Source: Nematostella vectensis (Eukaryota > Cnidaria > Anthozoa > Actiniaria > Edwardsiidae). Taken from it: a DNA stretch of 64,000 nt. This document shows, piece by piece, positions 21,401-61,194 of this stretch. The notes beneath the pieces were generated by a model that saw nothing but the letters and a program-made list of their open reading frames with translations, was not told where the DNA came from and searched no databases. The DNA is taken from contig NC_064035.1 of the NCBI RefSeq assembly GCF_932526225.1, forward strand, positions 6,261,501-6,325,500. The letters are read 5' to 3'. Each line of letters opens with the position of its first letter. Position 1 is the stretch's first letter. Both the position numbers and the translations under genes were made by a program.

Positions 21401-24400
21401 ACTTATCACCTCCTCGCAAACACTGAACCACATCAGAGCGTCTACCACATTTACAGCTGACAGTGATCTAAACAAAAAGAGATCAAAACATAGCAGACTG
21501 TCTGTCTGCCTGGTCTTCCGTCCATCTGTTTGACTGGTGTGTTGTTGTGACGTCCATTTGTATGTTTGTCAGCAGATAAGAAGGTAACTCTAATAGGAAT
21601 ACTTGCCTTTACTTTGCATGGGACGGATGGGCAGGGCTGACCGGGGTGACAGGGGGCCCCGCATGGGTGATCGCACTCCTCCCGAGGGTTGGCACAGGGC
21701 TGTGTGCATGGCTCCTGTTCCCCAAGGCAAGGGGGCTGTGGGCAGTAAATATGTGAAAACAACAATATGCGCAAAACCAGGAGAGACATCATGACAAAAA
21801 CAAAAACAAGTTTTGCATGAGTTCATATAAAGTTGACAACACTTGAGAAAAGCAGATTTTCTAAAAAACTTGACAGAACACTTTGTACACTTGCTAGTCC
21901 TATATACACCCTGATCCCTGTTATTTAGAACTTGTACGGCTAGAGGTATGTTATAAGCATATGATAGATTGATTATAAGGCAGTGATTTTAAGTATAGGG
22001 TGGTATAATGGTCACCTTATGGCAGGTCCTGGAACATGTATGCCCACACAGCAAGGGACGGTCACATCGCCGACCACAAGACACATCTGTCACATGACAT
22101 GGAATGCTATGCCGAAGCTGGAATCAAATTGAAACGATGAACACTGTGCCACCATAAAAGATGCAGTACAAACTGACCCATCTAACATCAAAAAAATACT
22201 ACTCTAAAAGGCAAGTTGATGATATGCTCCTGGCATTCTGTTCAGTTTCAAAATGATATAAAAGTAATGAATACTGTCTTTTAAAACAAAACAACTATGT
22301 TTATTTATATCATGTCTATGTCTGTAGCAGCCCCTCCCCTGCTCTGATGTCATTGGCATTGGAGAAATTTAAAACACATAAAATAGGGCTTGCTTTGGTT
22401 AAATGCCATTTAGACAAGGGCTTAGCAGTTGACTACCACTTATATCACTGTCATACTAACCTCATGTCCCCCTGCACACATTTTCTGGTTAAACGCCATT
22501 TAGACAAGGGCTTAGCAGTTGACTACCACTTATATTACTGTCATACTAACCTCATGTCCCCCTGCACACATTTTCTGGGTAAGTGCTGTGCAGGGCGGGC
22601 ATACTTCTTCACTATGGCATGAGTGGTTCACTGAATCACAAAGGGAATAGGGTAAGAACAATCTCCTCCTTCTCTCAATGTCAAAAAATTGTTCAGATTT
22701 CATTATGATCCTAAAAGATGAGATGACATCTTAATTGATAAAGGACGGTTCCTATATGGTCGCTTTGATTGGGGGTTTTACATTAAAATGGAAATGTCCA
22801 TTGTTCTGTGTTGGGATAACAATGGAAAATAGTGAAAAAAAGATACATGTAAGGTAAAAGTGAGGCTATACCATTCTTTTCCTTCCCTTTTTTCCTCTCT
22901 TAATCGATTAAAGTCTTCACAGCAATCATTTCTACAAGGCATGCGATTTCTCATACAAACCTCAGCTTCCTTTGCTATACTTTTACCTGGGTGTGAACAG
23001 GAGTGCTGCCGTGAGCAGGGGTAGGGGCAGTTGGGTGGAGGTGTCCCACAAGGGATGGGTGGGTAAAGAATCGTGGCCCCACAATGGCATGTAACTTCAT
23101 CATAACCTAACAAAACAAGATGATCATAGAGCCCTCTAAAAATCAAATTCGAACTTTTTTTTAAAGTATAGCTTTTTTTATTGACCTCATAGCTTAATTT
23201 GTTTATCATACTGGCCAATGGTTCATGTATAAATGGTTCATGGCAAGACAGGGGAAGCATGTCAGTCATTGATTGGTTTATATGTTGTTCAATTTTGCGC
23301 TATTCAGGGGCAGGTCCAAGAGTTCTAAATAGGGGAGGCTCGAAGCAAAGGTTTCAAGAAAGGGGGGCCAGATTTATTGTTTTTCCGTGGATTTCCTTAT
23401 ATTTCTTGTTATTCTAGAGCCAAAAATGAAAAAAGGGGCCAGGGCCTGGTAGGCCCACCCCTAGATCCGACCCTGTTATTCCAGGAGGAGAAATACTGTA
23501 GAAGGGGCAAAAATTCTCCCAGTTATTTGGGAATCCCAATTTCTATTTTTGATTTCAATCAAGAGGTTGTGTTCATTGCATAAGCTGAGAATCAATGTTG
23601 GAAATTAAAGGCTGCAGATAGAGCACAAAAGGACATGACGGAAAAACATGACTTGACGCTTCAAATAAGCCCATTTCACATCAAAAAAGGCTGAGAATTT
23701 CTCTGAGTACTTAGTAACTTATAGAAAACAAAATATCAAGTGCGACTTTTTTAAAATTGATGTGACTTTTTGTAAAGTGTAATTGAAATTTGAGCTTTTC
23801 GTCCCTGAACTGATACACAGGGCAATGATGATCAAGGGAAAATTATCTTAAAAAGACAAAATCTGGTTATGCGCACTACGGCCTCACGTTATTTGTGTTT
23901 TGAAAATCAGTCCATTATACAAGGAACCTATAGCCATTGTAAGATATTTTGTCTCCTCTCTCTATCTGTAATTGCGTGTTTTCCAGGTTTTTCCGTCATG
24001 TCGCACAAAAGTGATTTTCAAGAATTACCGGTCATATAACAGGGGGGGCAGTATCCTCTGTGACACAACTCTAAACAAGTGTGTGTCCCACAGCGAAGCT
24101 TTTTCCCGCAGACCAGCTCACATCTGTGCTCTGTATCCTAGCATAACAAAAGATCAAGAGTCAAAACTCTGTTGCCCATCCTAGTTTGGAGCTGAATTAA
24201 GTTCTAGATTTTGATGAACCTACCACACAGCATTTCTGGTTACAGCGATGTCTACCACACTGCCGTTTCTTGTTGCACCGTTGATCACATAGAAAATCTA
24301 AGGATAACATGTTAACAACATGATGACAGTTACTGTAGATTCTAGATGGACATGTTACGCTTTGCCATAATAATTCAAAATTCCATTATCTAAATCACTC

Positions 24401-27400
24401 TAAAATTGTTTAAAAAGGCTTAGAAAATAAACATATCAGGGAAACCTTCTAGCCATATTTTTTGCAATATGAAAACCAATACAACAGTCGACATCTGACT
24501 TGGCTACCACATTTTCAAGTCATATTTACATGCTAACCTTCTGATGTCACTTCAATGCACCTGACTTTCTGCAATTAAATCAAACAACAAAATCCTTGAT
24601 ACTGTTTGATAGCCCTAAAATGTTGCTCCCTATTCAGGGAATAGCCATCAAGGAAATTCAGAAGATAAGCAGATCCTGAAAAATGTGAATATTGGGAAGA
24701 ATTTCCCCTTAAGAGCCCAAGCACTGATCCTCATTTTGACGAATGTTTGGTGCTTTTTTGTATTATCCTCCCTTTCCATGACCACTTTCTACCTTGTCCA
24801 ACCGCTTCTTGTATAGCCAAGCTTGTCCAGCCCTTGCCATTATATGTCATGCTTATTCACCCCACCTTATATACAGAAGTCAAGCCTGTACACCCCTTTT
24901 ATTTAGTCTAGCTTGTCCACCCCCCCCCCCTTCTATACACAATAGTCTAGCATTGGTCACTTCCCTCTTTAGCCTGTCTACCGCCTCTTATATTGAATAC
25001 ATAGCTTGCCCACCCCCCCCCCTTCTATACACAGTAGTCTAGCATTGGTCACTCCCCTCTTTAGCCTGTCTACCGCCTCTTATATTGATTACATAGCTTG
25101 TCCACCCCCCTCCCCCTTCTATACACAGTAGTCTAGCATTAATCACTCCCCTCTTTAACCTGTCTACCGCCTCTTATATTGAATACATAGCTTGTCCACC
25201 CTCCCCCCTCTTATATAGTCTTGATCCACAAGTCGGGACCTATGTCAGCCCCACCTTAACAGTTGCACCACATCTGCATCTTAGGGATGTATCACCATCA
25301 CAAGGACCACATGGACCGTGATGACAAGTCAGCTTGCAAGTGTGTGATGTTTCTTGTGCGCTGGACCCTTCTGCACAGCAAGAGTCAGTATTAATGGTAA
25401 ACAAGGCATGACATTCTCGTTTTGAGTGATTTTAAGATAATATTCACAAACCCACTTCCCCTTCACAATGTTTTATTTAAACACCAGGGTTCAAAATTAC
25501 GTCTGTAGCCAGTTAGCCAGTTTTTTTATTCTGTATTCCCCTTTCATATTTTGAGTATACAGGCTTTTTTCCCACCAAAATCCACAGAGCCGGCAAAATC
25601 TAGCAGATTTATAAAAATTATTTTGAACCCTGAACCCTGTTATGTCAGTATTGTACTTAGAATTACCTTGGCCGAGAGCACATGGTAACAGTCTCCCACA
25701 CACAAGGCCACAAGTTGGGATGGGATCGAGGCATTGCTGTCTCATATTGTTCTCTCCTAAGATTTCAGTAAGTGCTGTTTTCCCACAAGGACAGTGGGAT
25801 ACAGCCTCTGGCTTGAGCTCACAAGACTTGCAGCTTCCCTTGTGGCAGACTTTTTCACAGTGGTGGTTGGAGCAGTCCAGGACTCTAATGGGAACAGTAA
25901 GAATTGTGAAATTCTTAGATATTTTTTTTATAATAACAGCTAAATTCATTGTTGCAAGACCACAGCAAATCCAAGACCCTTGTCTCGTTTGGGAATAGCA
26001 AGTAGTCAATCAAACTTTGCGCAACAACAAATTCAGTTGTAACATTGTTGAAACACACCTTTCACATCTATCCTCACAGCTGAAGTACCCAACATGGTCA
26101 TCAACGATGTCATACTCTCCTGGAAACAAAATGACAGCACTGTTATTAGCTGGCTTGATAAGACCCATGTTGGTAAAGACGTCCTTCCCTATGATTCCAG
26201 ATGGGTCCGCATGATTATGGTACATTTTATGGTGTGTTCATAAGTGTTATGTTCTAACAATAACAATAATAATAATAATTAAGTTCTCTTTACTAATCAT
26301 TTAGTTTAGTTGTAGTAATACACTTCCCTGATCAGAAAACAATTAAATAATAATATTATCCTACTTACCTGTACCACACAGAACTTTTCTAGTAGTCTTG
26401 CTACAGTAGCAGTCTGCAAGGGTATGAAAAATTAGGCAACCAGAAAACAATAGCTCACATAAAAATTAAACAAAACCTTTTTTTTATATAAACACATACC
26501 CTGCTGAACTTCAACATCACAGGGATCACAAGGCCCTAACAACAAAGGAATATATCAGAGTTGATTACAGTAGGGAAGTGTTCAATGAAATCAAGAGTAC
26601 AGAACTGATAAAAATAGTTTTGTTAAAAAATTGGAGAATAAGTTGAAGTGAAGACCATACCAGAATGGCAGGTACGCTGACAGTTGTGGTTCCCACAGTT
26701 CAAAAGTTTTTCACAGACATCTGTACACAGAATCACCCCAGTCTGACCACATCGAACTTGCTGACTGTGAAAACATAGAATTTACTGCTTTTTGTATTGT
26801 TTTTCTCTGTATAGTCCTAAGGAAAGCAAACAAATGACTTAAATGCTCACCTTGTTTTTCCACACTCACAGGATTTAGCCACCATAACAGGACAAGTAGG
26901 GCAAGGACCAGGGTGGCATAGTCTATTGAAAGAACATGATGATTTAAAAAAAAAGTTCTAGTTGGAGTAGTTTAAAAATATGGGGTTATTTTGCCTCTTA
27001 TGCAGTTGTTCTTTAGTCATATGAGACGCAAAATATTGCAACAACTTCATAACAACAGTTGCCATCTATGAAAGCAAACCGATATAAAAGTGTAATACAG
27101 TCAAAGAAATCATTATGTTATTAATAACAAGTTGTCCTTTATGATGGGGAATAAGAAATTGTAAGTTATGCAGCAGTGTCTGTTATGGTACCTGTTTGAT
27201 ACATTATTATTATGGCTTCCTTGAAGATCTACACTTACAAGTTGCATTTATGAGGGCAGTTGTTTATATCCCTGCTCTTTTGGCAAAGTTCTCCACAGCC
27301 TATGTAAAAAAAATTAACCTGTGAAACCATTTACGTTAAGCATAATGTTAAGCAACCCATGCTGTGTCAGATCCTATCAGGTGACCCGAGGAATATAGTA

Positions 27401-29198
27401 GCTAAGTAAATTTGTTTTTTCGCCATGAGTTTTAACCCCTTTCCTTATGAAATACCCTTGTGTAATCTTGAGACATTGCATATGCAACTTAATAAAAGAA
27501 AAACTACATTATATATTAGTACTATTTATTTTTTATTTTGTAATTTACTTACTATGTGGGACAATACCCTCTCTTGGATTCCATCTTGGTTCTTTGAGTT
27601 TCCCTAACATGTAAAATGATATAAAATATATATAGATAGCTCTAAAACCAAAAAACATAATGCATAGAATTTTGCACCTATTTACAAATGCAATAATAGA
27701 AGAACGCCAACTCATCCAGATTCCTAGGTAACCAAGACATTGGGTACAAAGGATAAAAACAGTGGGGTAAAGGATAGGTCAGAATGAAAAGAATAGATGA
27801 GAGTAGTGGGCAAAAAAACCCAGTGCAAACTCTGTCAAAATATAAAAAAATTTCTGGCTACATAACCTTACTCATAAAATTCATTGCATTGCTTCACAAT
27901 GTTCAAAATTCTCCCTCATTTTCATCCCCAATAATAAACATCTCATGGCATGGCACGAATTGCACATAGTCTACTTACCACAGAAACACCAATAGACATT
28001 AGGAACAGAGTTAGAGACATTTTGGCAAGCAGGGCACCTCCAGCCTCCATCTCCTCCTGTTAACCATAAATAGAAATAAGGTACAGTAACAACCCATAAA
28101 TCTACATTTACATAGTGATCTTCTTTTGTTATTTGGGTACATACCTTTAACTTCTGAGGTAGCAGATGTTGCCCACTTCCTAGCGCACTTAAGGTGAAAG
28201 ACATGGAAGCAGTTGGTACAACTCCAGATGGCACTGCTGCACCACACCTTCTCACAGCAGACCATGCACTCATATGTCTCACTCATTAATTGTTCTGTTA
28301 ATGCAACCCCTTGAGCAGAATGATTTGGATCAACGAATGATGAGAAATCTGTACTTGATTTTTCCTTTCTACTCTTGAATGGGGATTTTCGAAAATATGC
28401 ATTTTGCTTGTGAGGGGATCTCCAGCTGTCTTCAGATCCATAATGATAATCTGGGTATTTAGTTAGCTTAAAATTTCTTGAACCATTGTAATGGCCATTA
28501 GGATACCCTTTTTGCTCATGTGCTGTTGCATCAGACATGCTATTTTCGTAATCCATATTCTGCCTTCCTTCGTTTCTTCTTCTCCAGCTTGGCAATTCAG
28601 TTAAGCTTTTTCCCATCTGATCAAATTCTAAACCATTGGAATCTCCAACATGTTTGGGGTCCAATGGAGGTTTATCATCATACTTTAAATCTGGCCTTTG
28701 ATTCCTTCCACGCCCAGACTTAGCTCTAGTATTTCCATGGTAATTATTTTCATTTGTATTTCTGCCTTTCCATTCCCCACTGGAGTCTCTAGGCCCAAAT
28801 GGCTTCCCTCTATGTTCTCTTGCTCGGCCTCTGCCTTTTTGTCTGTCAGACACAGCAGCAGCTAGCTCACCCACCCCACTTTCTGACCCTAATTTGCCAT
28901 TGCTACCAGTTGTTGAAAGTTTTTCATTTAGCCAGCCAATCATTTCATCATTCTTCTTCTGCGTCTTTTCTGTAGCAACAGCACCTTCAGCTGTGTCTCT
29001 GTTTGGTCTTACCCTGGTTCTCGGTTTACGGCGTCTGCCTCTCCGTTTCTCATCTACAGTAAAACCACCGTTTCTACTTGCACTGCTAGTAAATATTTCT
29101 TGGGGTTTTTGTTCTTCAGAAGTTGGCTTTCCGTCAAAGGATTCTGAAGGTTTATCCTTTACACTGCAAGCACTTTCATTGGAATAGCCACCCTCCAT
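18466..29198 (-). CDS. NFX1: NFX1-type zinc finger transcription/mRNA regulator (RING plus NF-X1 zinc fingers plus R3H)
   Basis: NFX1 is a nuclear RING/NF-X1-finger protein acting in transcriptional repression and mRNA control. Coding exons in order on the minus strand: 28145-29198, 27979-28056, 27553-27603, 27239-27299, 26851-26922, 26661-26764, 26500-26535, 26369-26413, 26059-26119, 25667-25884, 25255-25370, 24538-24568, 24224-24297, 24029-24137, 22987-23106, 22551-22630, 22016-22117, 21607-21735, 21382-21467, 21198-21299, 20828-20869, 20264-20353, 19911-19977, 19549-19694, 18792-18902, 18466-18550. Sum 3,270 nt, 1,089 residues (human about 1,120). All phases match. Exon 1 holds a basic, low-complexity N-terminus and most of the RING ([12 protein letters not shown] ... 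[16 protein letters not shown]); exon 2 completes it (WRCPACQNV). Repeated NF-X1 fingers follow ([46 protein letters not shown]). The R3H domain is in the exon at 19549 ([13 protein letters not shown]). The last residues ([10 protein letters not shown]) match the family's acidic end. I prefer NFX1 over NFXL1 because of the RING wording and the R3H end. The donor after 21607 is GC. Confidence 0.93.
19095..19600 (-). repeat. 62-bp minisatellite containing the NFX1 R3H-exon splice donor
   Basis: About 8 copies. On the minus strand the R3H exon ends ACAGTGGTTACAGCTACCAG then GTATGATAAAG. The unit repeats CAGGAACCCAAA..ACACAGTGGTTACAGCTGCCAG followed by the same GTATGATAAAGCC donor. So about 40 coding bases ([12 protein letters not shown]) plus the 5' splice site were amplified into the intron. 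The true donor is at 19548. Confidence 0.88.
19735..19880. repeat. Degenerate ~30-bp tandem repeat
   Basis: Variants of AAATTCCTGGGTATCAGTGG repeated about five times in an NFX1 intron. Not at an exon edge. Confidence 0.55.
20047..20165 (+). mobile_element. Dispersed short repeat, copy 2, with 8-bp target duplication
   Basis: Starts AGGTCAGTACGCAGCTCTTA and ends CTTACTC. It is flanked by the direct repeat GCAGAGGC (20039-20046 and 20166-20173), as expected for an 8-bp target duplication. Same family as 81-226. An 8-bp duplication fits hAT-like non-autonomous elements, but the ends lack obvious inverted repeats. Confidence 0.7.
22395..22574 (-). repeat. 90-bp tandem duplication spanning an NFX1 exon end
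   Basis: Two near-identical 90-bp units. Each contains, on the minus strand, the exon end CAGAAAATGTGTGCAGGGGG followed by ACATGAG and the donor GTTAGTATGAC. The exon-proximal copy is coding (ends 22551); the second is a decoy donor 90 bases into the intron. Confidence 0.88.
24870..25215. repeat. ~93-bp C-rich minisatellite
   Basis: About four copies of a unit containing AGCTTGTCCACCCCC, TTCTATACACAGTAGTCTAG and TTAGCCTGTCTACCGCCTCT. It lies in an NFX1 intron, 40 bases or more from the nearest exon. Confidence 0.8.
25485..25632. mobile_element. MITE-like element
   Basis: Inverted ends CAGGGTTCAAAAT and ATTTTGAACCCTG bound a 148-bp body in an NFX1 intron. The CAGGG-type end resembles hAT-derived MITEs. 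No clear target duplication was found. Confidence 0.6.
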
Positions 29199-29334
29199 TT
29201 CTAAAAAGGGTTATATGACAGGTAAATAAGTGTCCCCATGTTTTATAAACGTGAAAAAGTGGACAAGAATGATAAAGAACAATTTGTGAGAAACCTTTGT
29301 GTATGGACATGCGTTTTGACCGACTAATACTTAC

Positions 29335-29420
29335 ATTATCTCTATAAAACACTGCAGGCGGCCTGAAGACACTGGTAGCGTACTGGTTAATTCGTGATCG
29401 AACGCAAACGGTCGAATTTT
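29335..29420 (-). other. Probable NFX1 5' untranslated exon
   Basis: On the minus strand ...TATAGAGATAAT is followed by the donor GTAAGT at 29334. The coding exon is preceded by an acceptor (CCTTTTTAG, two bases before the ATG). So the start codon probably lies in exon 2 of the transcript, after a short untranslated exon whose 5' limit I cannot place. Confidence 0.4.
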
Positions 29421-29777
29421 CACATTTTTATGTTGTTTTGATGGCGCAATGAAAAACGAGAACTATGTTTTTATAGAAGTCCGCTGATAAGTAACGCGGC
29501 GCAAGGTTAGTCCTCAGACCACAGGAAGCCCAGAGTAACCAAGTAGATTACATCGGAAGTTGTTTTTTTTCTAGGTCGGTACGTACAGAGAAAAACCGTT
29601 GGTCTAGAAATGTAATCTCAGTCTATGCAAAAGCCTAAAGGAAAGCCATTAAAAGTATTTTGGGCATAGGATAAATAGAAAATAGTAGTTAAAGATAGTC
29701 AAAAAAGGATCTAGGCCATCGTAGTCTATTTATAAACCCTTCCACGTCGGTGGATATTGTAACTTGAAAAAAAAGGG

Positions 29778-29783
29778 AAAAAA
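29778..29783 (-). terminator. RNA polymerase III terminator of 7SL
   Basis: Six A residues on the plus strand, so TTTTTT on the coding strand, directly after ...CATCTCTA, the end of the 7SL RNA. Confidence 0.85.
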
Positions 29784-30080
29784 TAGAGATGAGTTCAACT
29801 ATCTTGGCATGGCTGTTGACGGCCGCCTATTCACAGATGCTATCCCACTACTGTCGAACGCGGGAGCTTTTGCCTGCTGTGTTTCCACCCTGGGCCGGTA
29901 CGCTCCTCTTTAACCAACCTGGTGACTCGGGACTCCTCTCAAGGCACCATATTGACGCCCGACTTAGCGCGGACACCCGATCGACATAGCACGACCGCCA
30001 TCAGGAATCCACACCTCAAGCCATTCAACATCTCTAGCCTCCAAGCAGCTGGATTACAGGCATGCGCCACAATGCCCGGC
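29784..30080 (-). ncRNA. SRP RNA (7SL): 7SL RNA (signal recognition particle RNA)
   Basis: Read on the minus strand from 30080, the sequence starts GCCGGGCATTGTGGCGCATG and CCTGTAATCC (Alu domain). It continues through GATCGGGTGTCCGC, GTCAATATGGTG and CACCAGGTTGG to the S domain: ACCGGCCCAGG, GGAAAC (helix 8 loop), AGCAGG, CTCCCG, CAGTAGTGGGAT and TGTGAATAG. These are the conserved 7SL positions in order and spacing, over about 297 nt, the expected length. A T-run terminator follows. It scaffolds SRP, which targets nascent secretory proteins to the ER, and is transcribed by RNA polymerase III. No internal break is seen, so it looks functional. The TAACGTCA ATF/CRE-like site just upstream is in keeping with known 7SL promoters. 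Confidence 0.95.
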
Positions 30081-30082
30081 TG

Positions 30083-30092
30083 ATGACGTTAC
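30083..30092 (-). promoter_or_regulatory. ATF/CRE-like site upstream of 7SL
   Basis: TAACGTCA on the minus strand, within about 15 bases of the RNA 5' end. Human 7SL also depends on an upstream ATF/CRE site, although farther away. The role here is inferred. Confidence 0.35.
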
Positions 30093-30186
30093 CTTCAAAA
30101 TAACCTAGTCTATTGGGTCTTTGTTAGAATTTTCACAAGGCGTTCTATGAAAATAGTCGCGTTCTCCCGGGTTCTAGTGTATGGAG

Positions 30187-30200
30187 GTTGCTATAGAAAC
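30187..30200 (+). promoter_or_regulatory. RFX X-box-like motif upstream of the dynein gene
   Basis: GTTGCTATAGAAAC matches the imperfect-palindrome X-box (GTTGCCATGGCAAC) at 11 of 14 positions, keeping both GTTGC and the AAC half. It is about 245 bases upstream of the dynein ATG. RFX factors drive ciliary genes through this motif, so the placement makes sense. Confidence 0.5.
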
Positions 30201-30442
30201 TAGGATTAGTGAAACCCGAGGATAAAGATGGCGAATGCGAAGTCCTCGACCAGAGGGATGTGATAATTCCGATTTCTTTGTCTCATTTTGAGAATTTTGC
30301 AAGATCGAAAAAAAACGTAATCTTGCACGAATATTGAGCTAGAGGATTCTAACGTTGCGATGCCATTTCGTGTTGGCAAACTTTGCTGAAATTCATCGAA
30401 AGTGTGGAAAACACCTCATTATTTTGGGACACTCCGATAAAC

Positions 30443-61176
<30,734 letters not shown>

Positions 61177-61194
61177 GTGAGTATAACATGTTGT

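Noticed and set aside
26755-26764. Acceptor GTCAG at 26761 for NFX1 exon 6
   Set aside because: It would break phase with exon 5; the acceptor CACAG just upstream (exon start 26764) keeps phase and adds the aligned residues SQQ.
18466-29198. NFXL1 instead of NFX1
   Set aside because: The RING text ([23 protein letters not shown]) and the C-terminal R3H domain with acidic end match NFX1; N-terminal position and length also fit.
29789-29989. 66-residue plus-strand open frame
   Set aside because: Lies antisense to the 7SL RNA gene.
30040-30080. Apparent primate Alu fragment (contamination)
   Set aside because: The similarity extends through the whole 7SL RNA, including the S domain and terminator absent from Alu, with many substitutions from human; it is the host's own SRP RNA gene.
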